Positions 1 through 8,349 of a stretch of DNA of 64,000 nt are shown one piece after another (position 1 is the stretch's first letter; each line of letters begins with the position of its first letter). Below the pieces are notes generated by a model, which saw only the letters and a list, made by a program, of their open reading frames with translations, searched no databases and was not told the DNA's origin. This DNA is from Prevotella sp. UBA2754 (GTDB taxonomy: Bacteria > Bacteroidota > Bacteroidia > Bacteroidales > Bacteroidaceae). Both the position numbers and the translations under genes were made by a program. The stretch covers positions 177,440-241,439 of the forward strand of contig DEJG01000022.1 in assembly GCA_002353295.1 (NCBI GenBank). The letters are read 5' to 3'.

Positions 1-597
1 CGAAGCGCAGTACAGATGATTTCGTATGAGATATCATTGTGCTTATGCCTCATTACAGCAGTTATTCTTACTGGTACCATGCAAATGTCCGGTATTGTAG
101 AGGCTCAGACGGGTCCTTTCAAGTGGTTAATCTGTCAGGGACATATACCTGCTCTTTTAGCATTCTTCACTTTCCTCATTGCTGGTAATGCTGAGGCAAA
201 CCGTGGTCCTTTCGATATGGCAGAAGCAGAGAGCGAGTTAACTGCAGGTCACCATACGGAGTATTCTGGTATGGGCTTTGGCTTCTTCTATTTGGCAGAG
301 TTCCTTAACCTTTTTATTACTGCAGGCATTGCAGCCACGGTATTTTTGGGTGGTTGGGCTCCGTTGAATATTGGTATCGAAGCCTTTGATGCTGTGATGA
401 ACTACATCCCAGGTATCGTATGGTTCTTGGGTAAGGCATTCGCACTCGTTTGGATACTGATGTGGATTAAGTGGACATTCCCTCGCCTTCGTATTGACCA
501 GATATTGTCATTGGAGTGGAAGTATCTGATGCCCCTGTCGCTTTTCAATCTTATATTGATGACGGTGGTAGTGGCCTTGGGCTTATATATTAAATAA
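1..597 (+). CDS. nuoH: NADH-quinone oxidoreductase subunit H, C-terminal part
   Basis: The reading frame is open from base 1, so the gene starts before the window and about 198 C-terminal residues are visible. NuoH is the membrane subunit of complex I that forms the quinone-binding chamber next to the peripheral arm. The visible part has the family stretch around QMISYE, the loop NRGPFDMAEAESEL with its run of acidic residues, and at least four hydrophobic helices. It is followed at 10 bp by nuoI, so it belongs to the nuo operon. The assignment is secure; only the N-terminus is missing. Confidence 0.96.
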   Translation, partial: RSAVQMISYEISLCLCLITAVILTGTMQMSGIVEAQTGPFKWLICQGHIPALLAFFTFLIAGNAEANRGPFDMAEAESELTAGHHTEYSGMGFGFFYLAEFLNLFITAGIAATVFLGGWAPLNIGIEAFDAVMNYIPGIVWFLGKAFALVWILMWIKWTFPRLRIDQILSLEWKYLMPLSLFNLILMTVVVALGLYIK

Positions 598-606
598 GGT
601 ATAGCA

Positions 607-1152
607 ATGGAAGAAAATAAAGGATATTTTGAAGAAATCGGACATGCCCTGAAGACACTTGCTACTGGTATGGGAGTGACTTGGAAGGAATATTTCAAGG
701 ACTTCTTTACCAACAAGTCTACAGAGCAGTATCCCGAAAACCGCAAGACTACACTGCATGTGGCTAAGCGCCATCGCGGTCGCTTGGTATTTAAACGCAA
801 CGAGGATGGTAGCTATAAATGCACTGCGTGTACCTTGTGTGAGAAGTCGTGTCCTAATGGAACCATCAAGATTGTTTCCCACATGCAGGAAGATCCTGAG
901 ACGGGAAAGAAGAAGAAGGTACTTGACGACTATCTATATGATTTAGGCGATTGTATGTTCTGTCAGTTGTGTACTAACGCATGTAATTTCGATGCCATCG
1001 AGTTTACCAATGACTTCGAGAATGCTGTGTTCGACCGTTCGAAGTTAGTACTTCACCTCGACAAGGAAATTTATAAAGGCGGTTCATTGCCCAATCTGAT
1101 CGATGGTGGTGCCGACTTTGAGATAGGTAAGTTTAATACTAAAACGAAGTAA
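607..1152 (+). CDS. nuoI: NADH-quinone oxidoreductase subunit I, 2x[4Fe-4S] ferredoxin-like
   Basis: NuoI passes electrons to cluster N2 through two tetranuclear iron-sulfur clusters (N6a and N6b). Both ferredoxin motifs are complete: Cys72, 75, 78 and 82 followed by Pro, and Cys116, 119, 122 and 126, where the usual Pro after the last Cys is Asn. At 181 residues it has normal length. The soluble protein docks on the membrane arm beside NuoH. It lies 10 bp after nuoH and 5 bp before nuoJ, in one transcript. Confidence 0.97.
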   Translation: MEENKGYFEEIGHALKTLATGMGVTWKEYFKDFFTNKSTEQYPENRKTTLHVAKRHRGRLVFKRNEDGSYKCTACTLCEKSCPNGTIKIVSHMQEDPETGKKKKVLDDYLYDLGDCMFCQLCTNACNFDAIEFTNDFENAVFDRSKLVLHLDKEIYKGGSLPNLIDGGADFEIGKFNTKTK

Positions 1153-1157
1153 GGACT

Positions 1158-1679
1158 ATGGGTAATTTAATCATGTTTGGCATTCTTGCCGCCGTCATCA
1201 TCTGCTCAGCAGTGATGTGCGTGTTTACAACACGAATAATGCGCTCTGCAACTTTCATGTTGTTTGTGCTATTAGGTGTGGCAGGTCTTTACTTCCTGCT
1301 GGATTATACGTATTTGGGAGCTGCTCAGATTGCCATTTATGCTGGAGGTGTCACGATGATTTTCGTATTTGCCATCCAGTTGGTTAGCAAGCGCTCTCTA
1401 CAAGGAACGATTGAACGTATCAAACTTAGTCGTGCCGTATGGGCTGGCTTGCTAAGTGTGATAGGCTTCGCTGTTGTAGTCTTGGTGCTACTGAAGAATC
1501 AGTTTATGTATGTAGCCATGACGATGCCCGATAAGGAATTGCCTATCGAAGGTATAGGTAAGGCATTGGTAGGTGCTGGTAAGTATCAGTATATCTTGCC
1601 TTTCGAATTTATCTCGGTATTCCTTTTGGCATGTATTATTGGTGGTTTGGTTATCGCAAGAAAGGAGGAGCAAGAATAA
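1158..1679 (+). CDS. nuoJ: NADH-quinone oxidoreductase subunit J
   Basis: A 173-residue integral membrane protein with about five helices. The third helix carries the conserved stretch around GAAQIAIYAGGVTMIFVFAI, characteristic of NuoJ (ND6). It belongs to the membrane arm of complex I. Its stop codon overlaps the next start by one base (TAATG), which indicates translational coupling with nuoK. An AGGAGG run lies inside its 3' end, about 10 bases before that start, and may serve as a ribosome-binding site, which is unusual in this phylum. Confidence 0.95.
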   Translation: MGNLIMFGILAAVIICSAVMCVFTTRIMRSATFMLFVLLGVAGLYFLLDYTYLGAAQIAIYAGGVTMIFVFAIQLVSKRSLQGTIERIKLSRAVWAGLLSVIGFAVVVLVLLKNQFMYVAMTMPDKELPIEGIGKALVGAGKYQYILPFEFISVFLLACIIGGLVIARKEEQE

Positions 1680-1987
1680 TGGTACCTGTAGAATATTATT
1701 TTGTGCTGAGTGCACTACTGTTCTTCATCGGCGTGTTCGGTTTTATCACCCGTCGCAATTTGATTGCCATGCTCATCTCAGTTGAGTTGGTCCTCAATGC
1801 CGTTGATATTAATTTTGCCGCTTTCAACCGTCTGCTCTATCCTGGTTCCATGGAAGGTATGTTTATGACCCTCTTTGCTATCGGAGTGTGTGCAGCCGAG
1901 TGTGCTGTGGCTATTGCAATTATCATCAATGTCTATCGCAACTTCAAGAGCGATACCGTTGACAGTATTAAGAATATGAAATGGTAA
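1679..1987 (+). CDS. nuoK: NADH-quinone oxidoreductase subunit K
   Basis: A 102-residue three-helix subunit (ND4L family, usually about 100 residues). The frame is open further upstream, but the ATG at 1679 overlaps the nuoJ stop, follows AGGAGG at normal distance and gives the standard length, so it is chosen. The glutamates that form the proton half-channel are visible in the stretches around ISVELVLNAV and GVCAAECAVAIAI. It is followed by nuoL after 6 bp. Confidence 0.96.
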   Translation: MVPVEYYFVLSALLFFIGVFGFITRRNLIAMLISVELVLNAVDINFAAFNRLLYPGSMEGMFMTLFAIGVCAAECAVAIAIIINVYRNFKSDTVDSIKNMKW

Positions 1988-1993
1988 ATAATC

Positions 1994-3955
1994 ATGGAAA
2001 CAGTTTATAGTTATTCCTTTCTAATCCTTCTGCTGCCAGCACTTTCGTTTATTGTTCTTGCGTTGGCGGGTATGAAGATGTCGCATAAGACTGCTGGTCT
2101 TATCGGTACAACATCTCTTGGGCTGGTTACCGTATTGTCATACTGGACGGCATTCACCTATTTCACGGCGCCCCGTCTGGCTGATGGCACATTAGCCACC
2201 ATCGTTCCTTATAATTTCACCTGGTTGCCATTGGGTAATCTTCACTTCGATATGGGTATCTTGTTGGATCCTATTTCGGTGATGATGCTCATTGTCATCT
2301 CTACGGTGTCATTGATGGTACATATTTACTCCTTCGGCTATATGCATGGTGAGAAGGGATTCCAGCGTTACTACGCTTTCCTTTCGCTCTTCACCATGTC
2401 AATGCTGGGACTGGTTGTTGCCACCAATATTTTCCAGATGTACACTTTCTGGGAGTTGGTAGGCGTTAGTTCCTATTTGCTGATAGGATTCTATTATCCG
2501 TTGAAGCCTGCGATTGCTGCTTCTAAGAAAGCATTTATCGTAACGCGCTTTGCTGATATGTTCTTCCTGATTGGTATTCTGCTCTTTGGCTATTACACTG
2601 ACTCGTTCAGCTTCTCCTTTGCAGGAGATATCCAAATGGGCGTAGGAACCACACCGTTTATTGAAGGCAATGCCGCAAAGGCTATGGCAGCAGGAGCCTT
2701 TATCCTACCTACCGCTCTGGTTCTGATGTTTATCGGTGGTGCTGGTAAGAGTGCTATGTTCCCATTGCACATCTGGCTTCCCGATGCCATGGAAGGTCCT
2801 ACTCCTGTCAGTGCGTTGATTCATGCTGCAACCATGGTTGTCGCCGGTGTATTTCAGATAGCCCGTATGTTCCCCTTGTGGATTGAGTATGCACAGCCCC
2901 AGTTGAGCATTGTCGTTTGGGTAGGCGTATTTACCGCCTTCTATGCAGCAGCAGTGGCTTGTGCCCAAAGCGATATCAAGCGTGTACTGGCGTTCTCAAC
3001 GATCTCTCAGATAGCCTTCATGATGGTAGCTCTGGGTGTTAGTCTGCCTGGCGAACATGCCGTTCTCGACAATCATGCTCAGTTAGGATTCATGGCAGGT
3101 ATGTTCCACCTCTTCACCCACGCTATGTTCAAGGCTTGCCTGTTCCTAGGTGCCGGTTGTATCATTCATGCCGTTCACTCTAACGAGATGTCGATGATGG
3201 GTGGTTTGCGCAAGTACATGCCTATTACCCATATCACGTTTCTTATCTCGTGTCTGGCCATTGCCGGTATACCTCCATTCTCAGGATTCTTCTCGAAGGA
3301 TGAGATACTGACGGCTTGTATGCATTACAGTCCTATCTGCGGATGGATTATGACAGGTGTTGCAGCTATGACAGCATTTTATATGTTCCGCCTTTACTAT
3401 GGAATCTTCTGGGGTACGGAGAACAAGGAAGCGCATGAGCATCATACACCGCATGAAGCTCCTTGGACTATGACCTTCCCGCTGATATTCCTCTCAGCAG
3501 TGACCTGCCTGTGTGGCTTCCTGCCATTCGGACATCTGGTATCTGCCAGTGGTCAGGCTTACGATATCCATCTTGACTGGAGTGTAGCAGCTACCTCTAT
3601 TGTGATTGCTGTTGCATCTATCTGTCTTGCCACCTACATCTACAAAGGAGAGAGTCAGCCCATTGCCGACCGTCTCTATAAGACGTTCCCCAAGTTGCAT
3701 CGTGCAGCTTATAAGCGTTTTTATCAGGATGAAATCTGGCAGTATGTCACTCACCGCATCATCTTCCGTTGCGTCTCTAAGCCCATTGCATGGTTTGACC
3801 GCCACGTTGTTGACGGCACCTTCAATTTCTTGGCATGGGGAGCTAACGAAGCCGGCGAGTCTATTCGTCCCTGGCAGAGTGGTGATGTGCGTCAGTATGC
3901 CGTATGGTTCTTGACTGGCACAGTGGCTTTAACATTAATCCTTTTAAGCATCTAA
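1994..3955 (+). CDS. nuoL: NADH-quinone oxidoreductase subunit L, antiporter-like
   Basis: The 653-residue distal antiporter-like subunit of complex I (ND5), with about 16 transmembrane helices and a C-terminal extension matching the long lateral helix. The proton-pumping signature is intact: Glu154 in TM5 (around FWELVGVSSYLL) and Lys252 in TM7 (around GGAGKSAMFPLHIWLPDAM), followed by the EGPTPVSALIHAATMV block of the Proton_antipo_M domain. It lies 6 bp before nuoM. Length and motifs are ordinary. Confidence 0.97.
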   Translation: METVYSYSFLILLLPALSFIVLALAGMKMSHKTAGLIGTTSLGLVTVLSYWTAFTYFTAPRLADGTLATIVPYNFTWLPLGNLHFDMGILLDPISVMMLIVISTVSLMVHIYSFGYMHGEKGFQRYYAFLSLFTMSMLGLVVATNIFQMYTFWELVGVSSYLLIGFYYPLKPAIAASKKAFIVTRFADMFFLIGILLFGYYTDSFSFSFAGDIQMGVGTTPFIEGNAAKAMAAGAFILPTALVLMFIGGAGKSAMFPLHIWLPDAMEGPTPVSALIHAATMVVAGVFQIARMFPLWIEYAQPQLSIVVWVGVFTAFYAAAVACAQSDIKRVLAFSTISQIAFMMVALGVSLPGEHAVLDNHAQLGFMAGMFHLFTHAMFKACLFLGAGCIIHAVHSNEMSMMGGLRKYMPITHITFLISCLAIAGIPPFSGFFSKDEILTACMHYSPICGWIMTGVAAMTAFYMFRLYYGIFWGTENKEAHEHHTPHEAPWTMTFPLIFLSAVTCLCGFLPFGHLVSASGQAYDIHLDWSVAATSIVIAVASICLATYIYKGESQPIADRLYKTFPKLHRAAYKRFYQDEIWQYVTHRIIFRCVSKPIAWFDRHVVDGTFNFLAWGANEAGESIRPWQSGDVRQYAVWFLTGTVALTLILLSI

Positions 3956-3961
3956 ACGATT

Positions 3962-5443
3962 ATGAATATATTAAGTTTATTTGTAATTATCCCAGCACTG
4001 ATGTTGCTTTGTCTTTGGTTGGCAAAGAATCTTAATCAGGTGCGTGGTGTAATGGTGGTTGGTGCCAGCTGTCTGCTTGCTCTTTCCATTTGGCTGACGA
4101 TTTATTTCATTCAGCAGCGCAGTGCCGGTAATACCGATGTGATGCTGTTGGCAGCATCCACTCCGTGGTTCAAACCACTCAATATTGCCTATTCTGTAGG
4201 TGTTGACGGTATCTCCGTAGTCATGTTGCTTTTGTCGAGCATCATCGTGTTCACAGGTACATTTGCCTCCTGGCAGTTGAAGCCCATGACGAAGGAGTAT
4301 TTCCTTTGGTTTACTCTCCTCTCTACAGGTGTTTATGGCTTCTTTATCTGCACCGATATGTTCACCATGTTTATGTTCTACGAGGTGGCTCTGATACCTA
4401 TGTATCTGTTGATTGGTGTGTGGGGTAGTGGCAATAAGGAATATGCCGCTATGAAACTGACCCTGATGCTGATGGGAGGTTCCGCCCTCTTGATTCTCGG
4501 TATTCTGGGTATCTACTATTATAGTGGTGCCACCACGATGAATGTCAACGAGATAGCAGCCATGCACAATATTCCTGTGGAGATACAGAAGGTGTTCTTC
4601 CCCTTCATCTTCATCGGATTCGGTGTTCTTGGCGCGCTCTTCCCCTTCCACACATGGTCGCCCGATGGTCATGCTTCAGCGCCTACTGCAGTATCTATGC
4701 TCCATGCCGGTGTTCTGATGAAGTTAGGAGGCTACGGCTGTTTCCGTGTAGCTATGTATCTTTTGCCCGATGCAGCCAATGAACTGGCTTGGATATTCCT
4801 GATTCTCACCACCATCTCTGTGGTTTATGGAGCCTTCTCTGCCTGTGTGCAGACCGACCTGAAGTACATCAATGCCTATAGCTCGGTATCGCACTGCGGA
4901 CTGGTGCTCTTCGCCCTGTTGATGATGACCAAGACATCCTGCACAGGTGCTATCCTGCAGATGCTGTCTCATGGTCTGATGACGGCACTCTTCTTTGCCC
5001 TTATCGGTATGATCTACGGACGTACCCATACCCGCGATATCCGCTACTTGGACGGTCTGATGAAGATTATGCCTTTCCTGGCTGTGGGTTATGTCGTGGC
5101 AGGTTTGGCTAACCTCGGTCTGCCTGGTTTCTCTGGATTCATTGCTGAGATGACCATCTTTGTAGGATCATTCGAGAATCCCGACCAGTTCCATCGTGTC
5201 GCCACCATTATTGCTTGTACGTCCATCGTCGTGACCGCCGTCTATATTCTGCGTGTTGTCGGTAAGATTCTCTATGGCGAGGTGAAGAACAAACACTATC
5301 TCGAGTTGACCGATGCTACATGGGACGAGCGTGTTGCCGTTATCTGCCTCATTGCCTGTGTGGCAGGCCTCGGACTCTTCCCCTTGTGGGCAAGCAATGT
5401 CATCTCTGACGCAGTAGGTCCTATTCTCGCAAACATTATTTAA
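3962..5443 (+). CDS. nuoM: NADH-quinone oxidoreductase subunit M, antiporter-like
   Basis: The 493-residue middle antiporter-like subunit (ND4), about 14 helices. The TM5 glutamate is present as Glu141 (around MFYEVALIPMYLLIG) and a TM8 lysine as Lys254 (VLMKLGGYG). The TM7 position that is lysine in E. coli NuoM is Leu223 here (GFGVLGALFPFHTW), whereas NuoL and NuoN of this operon keep theirs. I recall similar GFGVLA-type sequences in other Bacteroidota, so this may be a clade trait rather than a defect. It is followed at 17 bp by nuoN. Confidence 0.96.
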   Translation: MNILSLFVIIPALMLLCLWLAKNLNQVRGVMVVGASCLLALSIWLTIYFIQQRSAGNTDVMLLAASTPWFKPLNIAYSVGVDGISVVMLLLSSIIVFTGTFASWQLKPMTKEYFLWFTLLSTGVYGFFICTDMFTMFMFYEVALIPMYLLIGVWGSGNKEYAAMKLTLMLMGGSALLILGILGIYYYSGATTMNVNEIAAMHNIPVEIQKVFFPFIFIGFGVLGALFPFHTWSPDGHASAPTAVSMLHAGVLMKLGGYGCFRVAMYLLPDAANELAWIFLILTTISVVYGAFSACVQTDLKYINAYSSVSHCGLVLFALLMMTKTSCTGAILQMLSHGLMTALFFALIGMIYGRTHTRDIRYLDGLMKIMPFLAVGYVVAGLANLGLPGFSGFIAEMTIFVGSFENPDQFHRVATIIACTSIVVTAVYILRVVGKILYGEVKNKHYLELTDATWDERVAVICLIACVAGLGLFPLWASNVISDAVGPILANII

Positions 5444-5460
5444 AGAAGGAGGTTTAGATT

Positions 5461-6927
5461 ATGAATTACGGACAATTTTTAGATATGATGCCAGAGTTAA
5501 TTCTTGTGGTTACATTGATTCTGGTCTTCTTCTTGGATTTCTTTTCACGTAGTGACCAACGTACCTATGCACTTAATGCGTCAGCAGGTATGCTTGTCTT
5601 GCTATTAGCCGATCTTTTGTTTGTCTTTCCAAAGTGGGATACAGCCGTATCGGCATTTGGTGGCATGTATATCAGTAATCCCTCTATCGTGGCCATCAAG
5701 GCCATCATGACATTTGGCGCATTGGTTGTACTCATCATGTCATACGGTTGGATAAACCGCCCGGATACTCGTAAGAATGCCGGTGAGTATGTGATGCTGA
5801 TAGTCTCTACGCTGCTTGGTATGTTCATGATGGTGTCGAGCGGCAACTTCCTCATGTTCTTCCTCGGTCTGGAGATGGCCAGTGTGCCTATGGCATGTTT
5901 GGTGGCTTTCGACAAGCATAAGAAGAACTCGGCTGAGGGTGGTGCCAAATATATTATCACCGCTACTTTCTCGAGTGCAGTGATGCTCTATGGCATCTCC
6001 TTTATATATGGTTCGGCAGGTACACTTTACTACGATGACGTGATGCAGCACATCGCTATCAATGCACAGAATGAGAGCCAGGTTCCCATGCTGATTATGG
6101 GCTTGGTGTTCTTTTTCAGCGGATTGGCTTTCAAACTCTCGCTGGTTCCTTTCCACTTCTGGACAGCTGATACCTACGAGGGTGCTCCAACACCCGTTAC
6201 AGGTTATTTGAGTGTTTGCTCCAAGGGTGCTGCAGCCTTTGCGCTGATGACTATCCTCGTGAAGGTGTTTGCTCCGTTGACAGAATATTGGGAGTATATG
6301 CTCTACATAGTGATTGTTCTCTCTATTACTATTGCCAACCTCTTTGCCATCCGCCAGAAGGAGTTGAAACGCTTCATGGCTTTCAGTTCTATTTCGCAGG
6401 CTGGCTACATCATGTTGGCTGTTATTGGAGTATCACAGACGGGTATGGCTGCACTGATGTATTACATTCTGGTTTATGTAGTGGCCAATATGGCCGTCTT
6501 TACCGTCATTGCAACTGTTGAGGAGAATAATGGCGGTACGACGATGATGCACAGTTACAACGGGCTATACCAGACCAATCCGAAGTTGGCGTTCCTTATG
6601 ACGCTCGCCCTTTTCTCGTTAGCAGGTATTCCTCCATTTGCAGGTATGTTCTCGAAGTTCTTCGTCTTCATGGCTGCCGCCCAGCAGGGTTCGTTCTGGG
6701 CTTACTTCGTGGTATTCATTGCCTTGATTAATACGGTAGTGTCACTCTACTACTATTTGCTCATCGTCAAGGCCATGTACATCAAGTCGTCCGATTCACC
6801 ACTGCCTACGTTCAAGACTGATAGCGAGACGCGCATTGCCTTGGCCATCTGTACCGCTGGCATTGCCCTTTTCGGCATTTGCTCTTGCATTTACGATTGG
6901 CTCTTTGCTTCTTCGGCAGGATTTTAA
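5461..6927 (+). CDS. nuoN: NADH-quinone oxidoreductase subunit N, antiporter-like
   Basis: The 488-residue third antiporter-like subunit (ND2), about 14 helices and last gene of the nuo operon. It keeps Glu138 in TM5 (FFLGLEMASVPM) and Lys225 in TM7 (GLAFKLSLVPFHFWTADTYEG). AGGAGG occurs about 8 bases before the ATG. A strong hairpin terminator begins 23 bp after the stop, so transcription of the operon ends here. Confidence 0.97.
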   Translation: MNYGQFLDMMPELILVVTLILVFFLDFFSRSDQRTYALNASAGMLVLLLADLLFVFPKWDTAVSAFGGMYISNPSIVAIKAIMTFGALVVLIMSYGWINRPDTRKNAGEYVMLIVSTLLGMFMMVSSGNFLMFFLGLEMASVPMACLVAFDKHKKNSAEGGAKYIITATFSSAVMLYGISFIYGSAGTLYYDDVMQHIAINAQNESQVPMLIMGLVFFFSGLAFKLSLVPFHFWTADTYEGAPTPVTGYLSVCSKGAAAFALMTILVKVFAPLTEYWEYMLYIVIVLSITIANLFAIRQKELKRFMAFSSISQAGYIMLAVIGVSQTGMAALMYYILVYVVANMAVFTVIATVEENNGGTTMMHSYNGLYQTNPKLAFLMTLALFSLAGIPPFAGMFSKFFVFMAAAQQGSFWAYFVVFIALINTVVSLYYYLLIVKAMYIKSSDSPLPTFKTDSETRIALAICTAGIALFGICSCIYDWLFASSAGF

Positions 6928-6950
6928 GACTATATAAAATCATGTATTAT

Positions 6951-6990
6951 TTGAGTGCACTCAATTTTTTCGAGTGCACTCAAGTTTTTT
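6951..6990 (+). terminator. Intrinsic terminator of the nuo operon
   Basis: A perfect 12-bp stem (6951-6962 with 6972-6983), a 9-nt T-rich loop and a T6 run at 6985-6990. Each arm contains the self-complementary decamer GAGTGCACTC. It lies 23 bp after the nuoN stop. Confidence 0.93.
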
Positions 6991-7097
6991 CCACTGCACA
7001 CCCACAAGTTTCCCAGTACTACCTGTGTATGTTTTGTTCCTGTTTTCTTGACATAGGTCATGTAAACCGCCCTTTTTATAGGTTTGTGTGCGATAAC

Positions 7098-7130
7098 ATT
7101 GTTGGCGAATAAAAAAAGTACTTACCTTTG
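7098..7130 (+). promoter_or_regulatory. Bacteroidota-type promoter for the barrel protein gene
   Basis: ATTG at 7098-7101, a 21-bp spacer and TACCTTTG at 7123-7130, fitting the -33/-7 consensus. It predicts a leader of about 60 nt before the ATG at 7198. Confidence 0.7.
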
Positions 7131-7197
7131 CATCGCAATTCAGAACGAATATGCAAGTATATTTAGGATAATAATTAATTAAACGGAAAAAGAAATT

Positions 7198-7740
7198 ATG
7201 AAAAAGATTTTGATGACTCTCGCAGCAGTATGTGTAGCTGCAACAATGAATGCCCAGGTATATGTTGGAGGTAACATTGGTTTTGCAACATCTTCTTATG
7301 ATGGCAACAGCACAACCGTATGGTCACTTCTTCCTGAAATTGGATACAACTTGAACGAGAAATGGGCTGTTGGTACTGTTATCGGTTATGGTGAGGCTCG
7401 TGTAAAGGCAAAGGGCGCTTCTGCTGATAAGGTGAAGAAGTTTCAGGTTGCTCCCTATGCTCGCTACACTTTTGTAAAGTGGGAGAAGGTTAATCTCTTC
7501 GTTGATGGTACAGTAGGTTACCAGCACGAGAATTATGGTGGCGTTAAGACCAATACTTTCGGCATTGGTTTCAAGCCAGGTGTTGCCGTAAACCTGAACG
7601 ACCGTCTGAGCTTTGTTGCTCACGTAGGTTTCTTGGGTTACGAGAACGAGAAGGTAAAGGGTGATGACAAGTCAACAAATTCCTTTGGTCTGAATTTGAA
7701 TGGCAACAACCTGACCTTCGGTATGTATTATAACTTCTAA
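7198..7740 (+). CDS. Outer-membrane beta-barrel (porin-family) protein
   Basis: A 180-residue protein with a signal peptide of about 19 residues ending in MNAQ, followed by alternating polar and aromatic strands that read as an eight-stranded barrel (OMP_b-brl type) and a C-terminal aromatic residue (YYNF). The specific role is unknown; such small barrels are abundant outer-membrane proteins in Bacteroidales. It is monocistronic, with its own promoter and a strong terminator. Codon use looks biased, as for a highly expressed gene. Confidence 0.85.
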   Translation: MKKILMTLAAVCVAATMNAQVYVGGNIGFATSSYDGNSTTVWSLLPEIGYNLNEKWAVGTVIGYGEARVKAKGASADKVKKFQVAPYARYTFVKWEKVNLFVDGTVGYQHENYGGVKTNTFGIGFKPGVAVNLNDRLSFVAHVGFLGYENEKVKGDDKSTNSFGLNLNGNNLTFGMYYNF

Positions 7741-7780
7741 TTGAAGGGAAAAAGCTTTTGAGTTAAATAAAATCCTAATG

Positions 7781-7819
7781 AAGGGATGTGCCTGTTCGCA
7801 GGCGCATCCCTTTTATTTC
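7781..7819 (+). terminator. Intrinsic terminator with TTCG tetraloop
   Basis: A 14-bp stem (7781-7794 with 7799-7812, one G-T wobble) capped by TTCG and followed by a T-rich tail. It ends the barrel protein gene. Confidence 0.93.
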
Positions 7820-7872
7820 TTTATTAGTATGCATAAAGTTTCATTAAGAGAAATCTCATTGGCACATGAAAC

Positions 7873-8349
7873 TTATCTTTTTGTTTTCAGGTAATTGGCG
7901 AAGATGCGTGCGGCGCTCTCTACTTTGGCAGCGCAGGGACGCTGCTTGTAGTATTCGGCTGTGCGGGGCGATGCCACGTAGCTGCAGTGAGCTTTCTCGT
8001 GCCCCTTGAGCCCTAATATTTCTGCACAGATGAGGCTTCCGTTTTCGGCTTCCGACTGGGCTAATAACTCTTGTACCACCTTATAACAGGCCGACTTGCC
8101 CTCGCGGTCGCTGCCCTCGGTCTGTCCACAGTCCAGTCCTACGAGCATGACGATGCCCGACACGGCACCGCACATCATGCGCAAGCGGCCCACACCGCCG
8201 CCGAAACCGGCGGCAATCTTCTTTGCCAGCGTATCGTCCAACCCGTAGAGGTCGGCAAAGGCTGCCACCACACTTTGGCAACAGCCGTAACCTGCCATGA
8301 AATTATCTACTGCACGAGCTACGCGAGCGTCTAATTCTTCGTTTGTCAT
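7873..8349 (-). CDS. C_GCAxxG_C_C family protein (putative redox protein)
   Basis: A 158-residue cytoplasmic protein of the cysteine-rich family named for its C-GCAxxG-C-C pattern. Visible elements are Cys23-Cys24 (YGCCQSVV), Cys60 in MMCGAVSG, which is the GCAxxG core, and Cys74 in GLDCGQTEG. Further cysteines in the C-terminal half could bind a metal or form disulfides. The biochemical function of the family is not established; a redox role is inferred from the cysteines. Its start codon overlaps the uvrA stop (ATGA), so the two are translationally coupled. Confidence 0.85.
   Translation of the reverse strand: MTNEELDARVARAVDNFMAGYGCCQSVVAAFADLYGLDDTLAKKIAAGFGGGVGRLRMMCGAVSGIVMLVGLDCGQTEGSDREGKSACYKVVQELLAQSEAENGSLICAEILGLKGHEKAHCSYVASPRTAEYYKQRPCAAKVESAARIFANYLKTKR

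Noticed and set aside
3977..4672. 231-codon open frame on the minus strand inside nuoM
   Set aside because: Rich in His, Gln and Thr as antisense of hydrophobic codons, no family pattern, fully inside a secure gene.
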